A stretch of DNA of 64,000 bases from the NCBI RefSeq assembly GCF_002234675.1, contig NC_019870.2, positions 4,050,985-4,114,984 of the forward strand. The letters are read 5' to 3'. Each line of letters opens with the position of its first letter. The stretch's first letter is position 1. This document shows positions 11,601-20,425 of the stretch, piece by piece. Below the pieces are notes generated by a model, which worked only from the letters and a program-made list of their open reading frames with translations, made no database searches and had not been told where the DNA came from. The DNA is from Oryzias latipes (lineage: Eukaryota; Chordata; Actinopteri; Beloniformes; Adrianichthyidae). Position numbers and translations under genes: made by a program.

Positions 11601-14600
11601 TTTCTGCATTTTAACTTCCTCAACTCTACTGGTTTGACTGGAAATTTCAAAAATATAGATATTTTTTTAATCTGTGTGAATTCTTTTTAAAGCTCTTTTT
11701 ACAAAGATGCAGTCCTTTGAGAAGAAAATCTCTAAGTTTAATGATGCTCCAAGAAATTCTGAGAAAAAAAGTCAGTCTTTTTGGCCCTTTTTTTCCCTCT
11801 ATAGCTCTAATCCTCTTCTGTAAGAACGCATAAAAAAAAATTTTTGATTGGACTTTTACACAAGTTAAAACTCTGATGACATATTTTTGGTAAACCCAGC
11901 TCAGTTTAATGAGATTATTTCATTTTTAGGATTAGATAAAACATTGTTTATCCTATATAGTCTCAAAATAGATCATTTCTAATCATTCAGGTGTTAAAAA
12001 TATTAAAAAAATAAGTAATTGTGTAATTATTTTACACATTTGTCTTGTTTTAAAAAGGAAAAAAGCTGACTCGGGAACCGTCAGAAATTATTTCCTACAA
12101 GTCATTTGAATGAGATTATTGCATAAACTGATTTATTCTAATCAGAAGATACACTATAACCCTTGAGCTATCAGATGACGGGTGGACCTCACAAGATAGC
12201 ACAAGGGTTTAGGAAAGAGGTGTTCTGGACTTTCAGACTTGATTAAAATGGTCTATTTTTGCCTCTATGCAATGTATTTAATGCCTTATCGTTATATTTG
12301 ACTGACAGATGCATAGAAATCTGGAGCTCTTTGTCCTGCAGGTGCGGCAGCTGGAGAGGACGGTGGGGCTGAAGGACCTCACGGTGGCAGAGATGGAGGG
12401 TCGACTGAGGGAAATGGCCGCCACCACCTTCGATGGCGTCTTCATCTGGAGGATCTCCGACTTCGCCAAGAAGCGTCAGGATGCCGTCGCGGGGCGGGCT
12501 CCTGCTATGTTCTCGCCAGGTAACGCCGCCGCCGCTGCGGATGTCGGCAGACCGAGCTGAGGGCTCGGCTGAAACAAACACGTCCAACCTTCAGGTTTTT
12601 CTCTCCTCTCCAGCCTTTTACACCAGCAAATACGGCTACAAGATGTGTTTACGGATCTACCTGAATGGAGATGGGACGGGGCGGGGCACCCACCTGTCCC
12701 TGTTCTTTGTGGTAATGAGGGGACTGAGTGACGCTCTGCTCAAATGGCCTTTTAACCAGAAGGTAAACCATGGAAACAAAGGTTTCTACGTTCTTTTTTT
12801 CAATCTAAAGCAGTGTTTTTCAACCAGTGTACCGTGGGTGATTGCCCTCATTAACTGATCTAAAAACATTTTCCATCTCCAGGATATCAGCTCTGTGTTC
12901 ATCCAAACAGGCCCTGATGAAACACTGAGTAGTTAGGAATATGAAAGATCGTAAAATCCTTTTTTCTTTGTGTTTATTTGATTCTATTAAAGACACTTTG
13001 ATAAGAATGACGGTACCACGATTTAGACGTAGATTCAGCTGTTTTTGGAAAAGTCCCTTTAACTGTCTCCACCAATCATTCTTGGAGGCTTAATCATACG
13101 TCATCAGTCTGACCAATCAGAAGTGGTTAAAGTCTTCACTTCCTTGTTCTGATTCTGCTCATAAAGTCTCTCAGTTAACAAAAATACCAGCTAAAGCTCG
13201 TCTTTAGCGGTGTTGCTTACCACAGAATCTGGTGTCAGACCGTGGAACAAGGAAACAAAACAATGAAGCTCAGAGACGAGAGTCTGTCTGGCGTTTGGCG
13301 GCTGTTTGCACTACATCTCCCATGAGGCATTGGGTTAAAGTGACAGCGTCTCAGCACACAATGAGTCTTCCTTTGACGTCTTGAAACCACAACGAACACA
13401 CATCAAACAGTTTTTAAATCTTTTAACTTAACTTTTATTACATCTTCTAGAAAAAACAGATTCAGCCTCCAGCTTTTTCTGACACAATTAACACAAAAAT
13501 CCATGTGAGATTGTGGAGGGACTGTAGATCAATACAGACAATGACTTTCTCCTTTTTTTCTTTAATTTTTAGATTTTTTGACAAGGTTAAAGGCTGCTGT
13601 GGCTCAAAAAAAAAATTGAAAAACACTGCTCTACAGCACGGGTGCCCAAGGTAGGGCCCGCGGGCCAAATTTGGCCCACCAAAGGTTGTCTTTTGGCCCA
13701 CCAAGTCATGCCTGTAGAGGCCGCGGAGTGTTTAGTTAAAACCCCCTTATTATTTCCCATTCATTCATGGAGCGACAACGCCAGTACCAAACGGATAAGA
13801 GGCATTTTAAACAAATATGGGAGGATTATTTTTCTCTAGAAATCTCTTCTTAGGCTGTTTGTCTGATTTGTCAGCAGTCCGTGGCTGTACTTAAAGAGTA
13901 CAATATACGCCGCCACTACAAGACTAAACACGCAGTTTTGTCCAAACACAAATGTAAGGCACAAAAGACACATTCTAGGGAGTTCCAATCTAAATTTCTG
14001 TCACAGCAAGCCACCCTCATGATGCCCCTCAGCAGCACAGGACAGCACCTCATTAGCTAGCTACGAAGGTTCAGCGTTAATTGCAGAGAGTGGGAGATCC
14101 AGAGAGATTCAAAGAAAAAGGTTACGGACATTTTGGTCTCACTAATGTGTACCTTGAAAAGTACCAAATACAAAGAAGCAAAGTAAACTATATGATTTAT
14201 TCTCTGCTTTATTTCATGACATGCAAACAATTATTGTATTTGGCCCACGGACCGGGATCACATTTAGATTTTGGCCCACTTGATTGAAAAAGTTTGGTAA
14301 CCCTTGCTGTAAAGGCTTAGTCTCAACTAGCCTTATGGGTGGACATGGGTTGCCTGTGGGAGAAAATGCACAAAATATCAAGGTTGTCGGTCCGCAGAGC
14401 CAAAATCTTAATGGTCATTTCTTCACGTACACTTTTTTCTGTTTTTTGGACCTTCTCCAAATCCTGTGCATGGCTCAAGGAGCCCGTTAGTGCTGTGTTG
14501 TTAGTGCTTGCTTCAGGAGATAAAACAGAGTGTAGTCTGTGTGAACGTCCCACACAGTCGGCGCTAATATTTCATGTGGGGTCAGTAAAAGTGGGGTCTT

Positions 14601-16059
14601 GCACCTAACTAAAAACTAGAGCATCACCTGTTCGTCATAAATACATGGAACAACCATTAGCCTTACGAAAACTCCATGATACACTTACCACACATGATAA
14701 ATGCACGTTCATGGCGTCCTTTTTGGTGTCCGTATGAGCCTCGAGGGAACTGTGGGACGCACCCAAGCTCCATTTAAATGTGAATTAAAAAATACTCCGA
14801 AATGCAATTTTTAGTTCAATGTTTTTATATGTTTCCCTCCATCCAGAAAAATGCCACAAGAACATGTTAACAACACCAATTACAATGCAGCCGCTCCTCT
14901 CTACAATCCTACATGCACAGGAAACCCTAAAAACCCACAGGACCCGTACGGGTCAACCCCTTCGTATAGGTGGATATGACCAAGGCTTTACTGAAGGTCC
15001 TCAAAGAAGTTCATTAAAATGAATTTTGTGGCTGAACAGTTGGGTCTCCACTGCAGTACAGGATGAACACTTCAAAATTCCATGGATGACTTCTGTTAAG
15101 AAACCATGGATGTTAACAAAACAAAAAACGATTTCCGTTGATTGTGACTTTTATTTTTGCACCTTAAAAGGCTTAAAACTGTCTGCCACGAGGCCAACGT
15201 TGGTTCACTCGTTTCAAAACAGTTAATCGAGCTTCCAAAAGCCAGCATGACCAGTTTGAGCTTCAGTCGATGGTTTTGTTGACGGCCTTTATCTCTGATC
15301 GACCCGTACGAAGGGATGTTCCGATCCAACCATGAGATTGGAAATTAAAGGGATGGGATTCATATTTTATTCTCATTATCAAGATCCGCACTGTATATTT
15401 CAAGCTTATTTATATAGGTAAATACTTTACCTGTAATCTGTCACCTGCCTATCATTTAATTGGCAAAAGCGCAGAAGAATACGGCACCAGTTTGACCAGG
15501 AGGTGCTCAAAAACACGTCTGCTTTACGGTCAATGAGAAGAACATTGCAATAGTAAACTGCAATACATGCAAGTTTAGTATTTTAGAATAAAATGTAAGA
15601 GTAAAACTGTGTTCAACGCAACAAAACCTCTTAGGCATCTCAAAAACAAACACGACAATACACAGAGTTTACTAAATCAACACAGTCCTGGATGACTCCA
15701 CCCACGCTACACAAAACATCCCTTAAGATTCACTTTGTAAACTTCTTTCTGCAGGAAATCGGCATCAAGTTTCAGATTTGGCTGTTTTCTGGTCAGACAT
15801 TCTCTCCGTTGTTGCAGAAACGGTCTTGCGGTTTTTGCAGGTGACCCTGATGCTGCTGGACCAGAGCAACAGGGAGCACATCATCGACGCCTTTCGACCT
15901 GATGTCACTTCCTCCTCCTTCCAGAGACCCGTGAGCGAGATGAACATCGCCAGCGGCTGTCCGCTCTTCTGCCCGCTCTCTAAGCTGGACGCCAAAAACT
16001 CTTACATTCGCGACGACACCATCTTCATCAAAGCCATTGTGGACCTCACAGGCCTTTAG
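2483..16059 (+). CDS. traf2: TNF receptor-associated factor 2 (whole gene, 10 coding exons)
   Basis: TRAF2 is a cytosolic adaptor and RING protein that binds TNF-receptor-family tails and TRADD and recruits cIAP1/2 to drive NF-kB and JNK signalling. Coding exons: 2483-2670, 4373-4451, 4537-4635, 6749-6910, 7004-7078, 8100-8174, 9346-9912, 12342-12519, 12614-12762, 15841-16059. All junctions are GT-AG and join in frame to 596 codons. Domains: RING about 34-72, TRAF zinc fingers about 107-236, Pro/Ser-rich linker 291-344, coiled coil about 346-442, TRAF-C/MATH about 446-592, ending VDLTGL as in human TRAF2. R487/Y489 and S548-S550 correspond to the human receptor-peptide-binding residues. Human TRAF2 is 501 residues; the excess lies in exon 7. 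The start ATG has a good context (CACCATGG). Teleosts can carry two traf2 copies and I cannot tell which this is. Confidence 0.97.
2855..3603 (+). repeat. IQPY-family MITE-like element, copy 1 (traf2 intron)
   Basis: This copy shares GGACATAGTTTCTGCAGAGC, GGAGTTCATTAGAAATTC and other blocks with copies near 7370, 19291, 25697, 35265, 38682, 45047, 45925, 47395 and 55160. It contains a broken ORF start at 3058, [15 protein letters not shown], followed by an acidic stretch. The 3' end shows TCAGACTGGGTCTTT, the family end. About 300 bp of unrelated sequence appears to interrupt the right part (about 3270-3560). Confidence 0.7.
4373..4451 (+). CDS. traf2: traf2 coding exon 2: end of RING finger
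   Basis: It completes codon 63 (Ser) and encodes residues 64-89, starting [14 protein letters not shown]69 and C72 are the last RING ligands. The acceptor is GTTGCAG and the donor TGC|GTGAGT. It aligns with the human segment SGPQNCAACVHEGIYEEG. Confidence 0.93.
4537..4635 (+). CDS. traf2: traf2 coding exon 3: linker and first TRAF zinc finger
   Basis: It encodes residues 90-122, beginning [14 protein letters not shown], with [16 protein letters not shown] at the end. This matches human AFPDNAARREVESL and the CTWKGTLKEYE finger. It is exactly 33 codons, with an acceptor after TTTAG and donor GAG|GTGATC. Confidence 0.94.
4686..5302. mobile_element. MITE with ACTATAAGTCGC terminal inverted repeats
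   Basis: The left end reads GTACTTTCCAGACTATAAGT and the right end, reversed, GTACCGTATTTTCCGGACTA, with further internal copies of GCGACTTATACTCCGCAGCG in both halves. This terminal pattern recurs throughout fish genomes as a nonautonomous DNA transposon. I cannot see a clear target duplication, so the superfamily is left open. It starts 50 bp after traf2 coding exon 3. Confidence 0.7.
5401..5627 (+). mobile_element. tRNA-derived SINE with a LINE-type 3' tail
   Basis: The 5' part looks like a tRNA gene with a perfect RNA polymerase III B box, GGTTCGAATCC, at 5450-5460 and an A-box-like TAGCTCGTGCTGG. The 3' part (5577-5624) is identical over 48 bases to the tail of the LINE fragment at 239-286. 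A 20 bp target duplication with one mismatch flanks it: 5381-5400 and 5628-5647 (GAAAYGTATTTCATTTTGGA). It is not a functional tRNA gene. Confidence 0.88.
6257..6390 (+). repeat. 134 bp direct repeat, copy 1, with a perfect hairpin
   Basis: It matches 10071-10209 closely apart from small indels. Both have AGAGTTCCCGGTCCCTCTGG and TCAGTACATTCTCAG at the ends. At 6311-6327 and 6338-6354 lie perfect 17 bp inverted arms around a 10 base loop, each arm containing CACGTG. Both copies lie in traf2 introns. Confidence 0.85.
6421..6485 (-). repeat. Fragment of a fish SINE/L2-type tail
   Basis: On the minus strand this reads GGGATAGGCTCCAGCAGCCC and then a run like GACTCCGAAAGGGACAAAAC, the tail motif also seen in the SINE at 36789-37093. 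Only the tail is preserved. Confidence 0.5.
6749..6910 (+). CDS. traf2: traf2 coding exon 4: TRAF zinc fingers
   Basis: It encodes residues 123-176 (54 codons), containing [34 protein letters not shown]. The Cys/His spacing matches TRAF-type zinc fingers in human TRAF2 (HEGRCPLMLTECPACK and ECPERSLSCRHC). Confidence 0.96.
7004..7078 (+). CDS. traf2: traf2 coding exon 5: TRAF zinc finger
   Basis: It encodes residues 177-201 (25 codons): [23 protein letters not shown]. The last part is nearly identical to human [13 protein letters not shown]. Both splice sites are canonical and phase 0. Confidence 0.95.
7370..7938 (-). repeat. IQPY-family MITE-like element, copy 2
   Basis: It is oriented opposite to copy 1. 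It begins AAAGTCCCACTTC (family end) and ends ACCACTGGGAACGC, the complement of the family's CCCAGTGGTC block. The middle is diverged. It occupies most of traf2 intron 5. Confidence 0.6.
8100..8174 (+). CDS. traf2: traf2 coding exon 6: TRAF zinc finger
   Basis: It encodes residues 202-226 (25 codons), with [20 protein letters not shown] then GCDMS, matching human FQDHVKTCGKCRVPCRFHAIGC. A pyrimidine-rich tract precedes the acceptor; the donor is TCT|GTGAGT. Confidence 0.95.
9346..9912 (+). CDS. traf2: traf2 coding exon 7: linker insertion and coiled coil
   Basis: It encodes residues 227-415 (189 codons), roughly twice the matching human stretch. It starts [13 protein letters not shown], then has a helical part (EHLNLLLHY), a low-complexity segment 291-344 with seven consecutive serines and several proline runs, then a coiled coil containing [16 protein letters not shown] and [12 protein letters not shown]. 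The last two are near-identical to human TRAF2. The donor AAG|GTAGCC joins directly to [12 protein letters not shown] in exon 8. Confidence 0.95.
10071..10209 (+). repeat. Direct repeat, copy 2 (partner 6257-6390)
   Basis: This is the second copy of the hairpin-bearing repeat, 160 bp after traf2 coding exon 7. Its left hairpin arm has lost a base and carries a mismatch, while the right arm is intact. Confidence 0.85.
10286..10515 (-). mobile_element. tRNA-derived SINE, minus strand
   Basis: The reverse complement carries a B box, GGTTCAAGTCC (10459-10469 on the plus strand), followed by GTGGAGTTTGCATGTTCTCC, the same module found in the 36789-37093 SINE. The A-box region lies near 10490. The left side holds the diverged body (ACTCTAAATTGTCC on the minus strand). 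Confidence 0.75.
10666..11533. mobile_element. ~870 bp foldback element with ~418 bp arms
   Basis: The left arm (10666-11083) and right arm (11116-11533) are imperfect reverse complements around a 32 base centre. The outer ends are CTCAATTCTGATTGG and CCAATCAGAATCGAG. Matching internal blocks include GATACAAAACATTTAAGCTA (plus strand, right) with its left-arm complement, GTAAGTGACCATGGTATAAG, and TTAAAAAGTGATAATGC. A further copy of the inner motif (TTAATGGCCGACGAAGTGTG) lies just outside the left arm near 10613. It has no protein-coding capacity. It lies in traf2 intron 7 and could form a long hairpin in pre-mRNA. Confidence 0.88.
12157..12210. mobile_element. Small piggyBac-like MITE remnant
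   Basis: The short inverted ends TAACCCTTGAGCTATC and GATAGCACAAGGGTTTA match the ends of the elements at 36532-36768 and 59431-59523. Only about 54 bp remain. Confidence 0.55.
12342..12519 (+). CDS. traf2: traf2 coding exon 8: end of coiled coil and start of TRAF-C
   Basis: It encodes residues 416-474 plus one base. It contains [13 protein letters not shown] (coiled coil) and [20 protein letters not shown], the start of the MATH/TRAF-C fold. The acceptor is TCCTGCAG. The donor CCAG|GTAACG gives a phase 1 junction that restores SPAFYTS with the next exon. Confidence 0.96.
12614..12762 (+). CDS. traf2: traf2 coding exon 9: TRAF-C core
   Basis: It encodes residues 475-524, including [19 protein letters not shown] and [11 protein letters not shown], almost identical to human TRAF2. 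R487 and Y489 correspond to human R393 and Y395, which contact receptor peptides. It ends WPFNQK|GTAAAC. Confidence 0.97.
12811..13628. mobile_element. hAT-type element, 818 bp
   Basis: It has perfect 13 bp terminal inverted repeats, CAGTGTTTTTCAA and TTGAAAAACACTG. The flanking octamers are ATCTAAAG (12803-12810) and CTCTACAG (13629-13636), 6/8 identical, consistent with an old 8 bp hAT target duplication. The terminus resembles vertebrate Charlie-type hAT ends. There is no intact transposase. It begins 48 bp after the donor of traf2 coding exon 9. Confidence 0.85.
13637..14306. mobile_element. Second hAT-type element, 670 bp, adjacent to the first
   Basis: The ends CACGGGTGCCCAAGG and GGTTTGGTAACCCTTG-like sequence form imperfect inverted repeats (8/11). 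Both ends lead into GGCCCGCGGGCC- and TTGGCCCA-type subterminal sequence common in hAT elements. The flanking octamers CTCTACAG (13629-13636) and CTGTAAAG (14307-14314) match 6/8. It is separated from the previous element only by the shared octamer. Confidence 0.8.
14585..14790 (+). repeat. Fragment of a dispersed DNA element (copies near 31040-31255 and 59524-59580)
   Basis: It shares ATTAGCCTTAC and CGTATGAGCCTCGAGGGAACTG with 31131-31255. The reversed sequence at 59524-59580 carries the same GAGCCTCAAGGGAACTGCAA block and begins at TTAAAGGGAGC. A diverged fragment of the IQPY-family 3' end (GCCACAAGAACATGTTAA) follows at about 14850. All lie in traf2 intron 9. Confidence 0.55.
15841..16059 (+). 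CDS. traf2: traf2 coding exon 10: end of TRAF-C and stop
   Basis: It encodes residues 525-596 and the TAG stop at 16057-16059. It contains [15 protein letters not shown] (the serine triad S548-S550 that contacts receptor peptides in human TRAF2), ASGCPLFCP and the terminal [10 protein letters not shown]. The acceptor is TTTTTGCAG. Confidence 0.97.
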   Translation: MTLMLLDQSNREHIIDAFRPDVTSSSFQRPVSEMNIASGCPLFCPLSKLDAKNSYIRDDTIFIKAIVDLTGL

Positions 16060-16933
16060 ATGGCCCCGCGGGGGCGCAACTGCGCGGCAACCAAGCAGCT
16101 CTTTGACCATTCGTTTGGCTCAGACGCGGTCCCATCGCGAGCTCTCTGCTGGGGCGTGTTTCCGTGTCTGCTCAGTCCAGTCGCTAGCGACAGCGTCGTC
16201 TCGCGTCCCGTCACCGCTGTACATTTTGGGCGCGAAACGTGCTTTCCTTTGACATCTCCCTCTGTGGGATGAAATGAGTTGTCCGGTGGAGTACACGGAG
16301 GTAGACCGCAGGGCAGCGAAGAGGACCTCACCTCCCGCCCATGGCGTTAGATCAGGATTGTAGATTACAGATAGTTCGTGTGGTCGTTTCGGGTTAAGCC
16401 GGCTTGTTCTAGAGGTAGAGCTTGACGCCGTGTTTGCTTCTTCTTGGACATCGTGGATATTGTGAGCTTCCAGTGTCGAGTGACTTTGCATAGACAAACG
16501 TGGAGTTGCGTTATGAGTAAAGATAACAGGCTCGTTTTCTGTTCGCTTTCGTAGCAAACTGCATGCCGCCGGCGCTTTTTTCGGCGCTCCTTCTTTCCAG
16601 CGAGCTTCTGCAGAGGTTTGTTGTTGAACTCATTAGTGACTAAGCCATCCGTGATGGTGGACATTGCCTGCATGTGTTTGGAGTGTTGCGTGTTCGATGC
16701 CGTTCCGGGGGGGTTGGCGGTTCCGGTTGGTGGTTTGGTACATCTGTGGAAGATACAGCGGAGTTACCAAGGAGTCAGGGCAGCTTGCCGGTCAATCCTG
16801 AGGCAGAAAACCTGCATGTGTTTTTGTCTCAGACAAAACATACATCGCTGGAGTTTTACCCGCTTTTTCTCACATCTCAACTCATACTACTGTGCCCCAC
16901 CACAGGCGGAGGTCAACACAGAGTCCACGGTTC

Positions 16934-16966
16934 GGGGGAGGGGGAGGGGGGGGGGGGGGGGGGGGG
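16934..16966 (+). repeat. G-rich tract with 21 consecutive G
   Basis: Runs of 5 G are followed by 21 uninterrupted G ending at 16966. If transcribed as 3' UTR, the RNA could form a quadruplex. Assembly length at such a homopolymer is unreliable. Confidence 0.85.
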
Positions 16967-17319
16967 CGTCTGTCCTTACAGTTTCCAGTGCGTTTGTGTT
17001 TCCGCTGCTCTCAGATAGAAAACTAATGTGAATCTAAATGTTGGTGCAAGTATACTCAACCTTGATGTGCGTGGAGGCTGCTGGCCGCAGTTCGGAGGGG
17101 ATGGGGACAGAAACTCTGTGCCGAGTTGGTATCGTTACCGACATGTGCGATATTACCAGGTATCGTAAAAAAACGCGATTTTAGGTGCTCAATTTCGCTG
17201 CTAGCCTTCAGACATGTAAGTCACTTGTATTCTGTTTGGTTTTGATGTAAAATTCAAGCTAATCATTTTACCTTTCCAGCAATCGTGGGTGGGCTCATAT
17301 AACAATGGGTGGGGCCATT

Positions 17320-17765
17320 GGGGTGGGCGGAGCTTCAGTCTTTCACACTGGAGTGCCGCTACCGCGCATGAACGTTGGAAAATGCTTGGTGCGAAAAGTC
17401 AAAGCAGTACAAATCTTTTTCCTTCACAGCTCTATTCTGATACATGAAAGACTTGGTGACGTATAATTCCATCCAGACAAAAATATTAATTTCTCCTTCA
17501 CGATCAATTTTTCAAATGGTTTGTCTCTCCGTGAATTGAAAAAGACGTCACCCATATGTCCCTACAGAATCCGAGTCCCTGATTGGTCAAGGTCGAACTG
17601 GTTTAACTTTTGACGCGCTTTCAATAGCCAGGCGTTTTTATACGTAGCACCAAAAAAACAGACATAAAAACTTGTGTAGCGACCCGTGAGCGCGCATCGA
17701 CACCAGTTTGAAAGTGGTCGCTTGAACCCTTATTTCAGAGACCGGTGTCAACATAGCATCAGCCC
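17320..17765 (+). repeat. Dispersed DNA element B, copy 1 (uninterrupted)
   Basis: It aligns with two separated blocks at 49629-49812 and 50674-51007, including TTCACAGCTCTATTC, GAAAGACTT, AACTGGTTTAACT and GGCCGCGCG-like sequence near its right part. It preserves the empty site (ACTTGGTGACG near 17451) for the element inserted into the second copy. Confidence 0.75.
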
Positions 17766-19133
17766 CATTCAAGCGTTCTCCTTCAACCTGCGTCGCTGCT
17801 TCGTCACACGTTTTCGGAAATAAATTAGTGTATTTGTTTTTTTTTTCTCATTTTTGAAACACCAGTTTGAGCACTGTTTAGGCACGGGAACTGTTTCAAA
17901 AGTCTCAGTTCAGCACCGGATCAATCCGAGCGGTACCCATCCCTGGAGTTCGGGGTGCATTTCTCAGTCCTCACTCGCTCCACATTGACACTGCTTCAGC
18001 TGTCCTTCTCTCTTTTGTCCACTAGGGACTGCTGTTGCGGTTTTTAGGTTCCCGATGGCCTGTTTGGAAACCAGTCTGGACCTGTATTGGAACCTCTCTG
18101 TGCATGGGAGGCTTCAATTCATTCTAACTATGGAGTTTCGCGCCAGTTTGCTCCGAGCGCGGAAGCATTTATTCTTATTTGTTTGTATGAGAATATATAG
18201 ACTAGATATTATTATGTCATACCGGCGCTGCCCCCTACAGGCAGCCGCCTATATGCATAGCAATTTATAAAGATGTATCTTTCATATTATAATGTTGATA
18301 TAATATATATACTGATGTTAATACACACAAGGAGTTATAATAAACATAGTATTACTAAATACCTTATTGATTCTATACCTTTAGAGCGACGTTTTGTTCG
18401 ATGGTTTGCACAGGCCAGGACGACCCTTTTGTGCCGTTTAAGAGTGCAATAAGTGCTGAAATCCCTCGGGCTTAGAGGCTTTTCTGAAGTCAGGCGACTT
18501 CTTACCGTTTACACGACTCGCCTCGGAGCCAACCGCACGCTTCTCCACGGAAGTCTGCCGCTTTCCTCGCCGCTCAGCGCGCTCCAGGACCCGGTCAGAC
18601 GCCGCCCGGCTCGCTCGGCTTTTACGAAGGACCGCATTGTGGGACTGAGGGAAGGGTTTCTCTGTTCTTTCAAAGCTTTCCACGCTGCACGCGTCGTAGT
18701 AGGACCTCTGAGTGTTCTTGTGAACGTGCCAAAACCCAATCTTACCTCCATTCGCTATAACAACGTGGAACTGCAAGCTGTATTTTCTGTTCTATGCTGA
18801 AACATGGTGCCAAATATGTTGGTGTTTGTGTGTGGGAGCGTGAAGGCGTGCCATCGTGACATTATGCATGGGCTCATGGCGTCCCATGTGACTCAGACGA
18901 CAGAGGTTCCTGAATGTAAGCTTTAAACTCTGTTGAGTTTTCCTTTTCTAAAATCACAGCCGCTCTTCTCTCATGTAATACAGTCGACTTGAACTTAGTT
19001 TGTGCACTTTGTATTGTGTTGGGGTTTTCTTGTCCAAACAGGGTATTTTGTTTAGTGATTTATGTACCTTAAAAATCAGAGCCATATATATTCTGATGTT
19101 GATTATTATGCTAAAAAGGGACATGCAGTCTGT

Positions 19134-19139
19134 AATAAA
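19134..19139 (+). terminator. traf2: Candidate polyadenylation signal of traf2
   Basis: A canonical AATAAA is followed within 10 bases by a GT-rich element (GGTTTGTTGGTTT). It is the most convincing poly(A) site downstream of the traf2 stop. Confidence 0.5.
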
Positions 19140-19290
19140 GGTTTGTTGGTTTCTGCCTGTTTGATTTCGGAGTCACTGACCAGCAGCTAACGTTCATTAA
19201 AGGTCTGACCATGTGGAAAATCCCTTCCATGTCTTCTGGACTTCTTGTCTCTGCAGGAGCTGCGAGGAAACGGAGAAGATCAGAAAGTCC

Positions 19291-19530
19291 TCAAAGACCC
19301 ACTCTGATCATCTTTTGATCTATTTTCAAACTGTTCCCAGTAGTCTTTTAATTAGGAGTATGTCGTTTTTAGCTAAAAAAACAACAACAAAAAAACTTGC
19401 CTTTTTCTAGGACATAGTTTCTCCAGAGCAGCAGGAGTTCTTTAGAAATTCACCTCTGAGTTGTGGGCGGGACTCTTGGCATGGATCAACCCCGCCCCCC
19501 TTTACCTACCCATTGCTGAGAGTAGACAGA
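19291..19530 (+). repeat. IQPY-family element, copy 3 (left half)
   Basis: It starts TCAAAGACCCACTCTGATCA, a clean example of the family terminus, and continues through GGACATAGTTTCTCCAGAGC and GGAGTTCTTTAGAAATTC. The right half is missing. Confidence 0.75.
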
Positions 19531-20124
19531 AGTAAGTATTAAGTATTTTGTATTACATTCCAAAAAATGAAAAAGTTTAAATAAATACAGATTTTTTTTT
19601 TGAATTTTTGATTATTTTTTAAACAGTGACTCACAGCAGTCCAGCCACACTTTACACGACTCAGCTTATTTTACTTTTCTAAGTACATTTTAAGAACCAC
19701 TTTGAAATAATACAAGTTTTAAAAAAATATTTTAAATATTTCTTCAAAAAGCCACTTAAATGAAGATGTTTAGAAAGGAAAGAAAGCCTAAAATAAATCA
19801 AAATTGGTAATTAGTGTACTGTTCTGTTGTTTTCTTTTTCACATTTAGCAGCTTTTCTTTCATTTATTATCAATTTTGTTTCATCATTTTTTTCTATGTT
19901 GATAAAATTTTTAAGCTTCATCCTCAGTCAGAGTATTTTATTTATCCTTGGGGCACATTGCATTTAAAGCAGAGCTCCTGTCACCAAGTTTCTACACAGT
20001 CAGATAAAGAATAGATGGAGAAGCAGTTTACAATGTTCAGTTTGCAGAGTTCAAAATATCAATGTGTATCAAGAAGTATATGTTTATGAGGTACTCCTGT
20101 TTTCTTATGAGGAGTTAAAGGTTG

Positions 20125-20425
20125 TGTCAGAATTCCTTCCCTACTCACTACATAGTGCGGCCGCCATTTTCTAGACCTGTCCAAATCTACAATTCTAAGA
20201 TCCAGTGCCCTGGAAATGTCTCAGAAGTCTCTGAGAAAAATAAGTGTGCATCGATGCTCACTACATCGGCGAATATAGACCACAATGCATTGTGTCGGAA
20301 CATGTTTGCCAAAAAAATGTGTTCAAACGTAATTTTGTTAAATAAACCATCAACGTTTTTATCTTCAGACGACAGTGGACTCATAATTAGTCATCGCAAA
20401 ACGCTCATATTAGTTAGATGGAGCC
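20125..20425 (+). repeat. Dispersed repeat, inverted partner of 503-800
   Basis: See the partner at 503-800. This copy begins TCAGAATTCC and CTCACTACATAGTGCGGCCG, a start common to a fish MITE family. Confidence 0.7.

Larger units (their letters stand above)
16060..19155 (+). other. traf2: Putative traf2 3' UTR
   Basis: No splice acceptor or coding sequence follows the stop codon. The first AATAAA is at 17819, inside or next to a repeat. A better signal is AATAAA at 19134-19139 followed by a GT-rich stretch (GGTTTGTTGGTTTCTG). The 3' UTR could therefore be about 1.8 or 3.1 kb. It contains a G-rich tract at 16934-16966 and a transposon copy at 17320-17765. Transcript evidence is needed to choose the end. 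Confidence 0.45.

Noticed and set aside
16618..17031. 137-codon frame downstream of the traf2 stop
   Set aside because: It depends on a homopolymer G tract, has no domain, and is in the probable 3' UTR.
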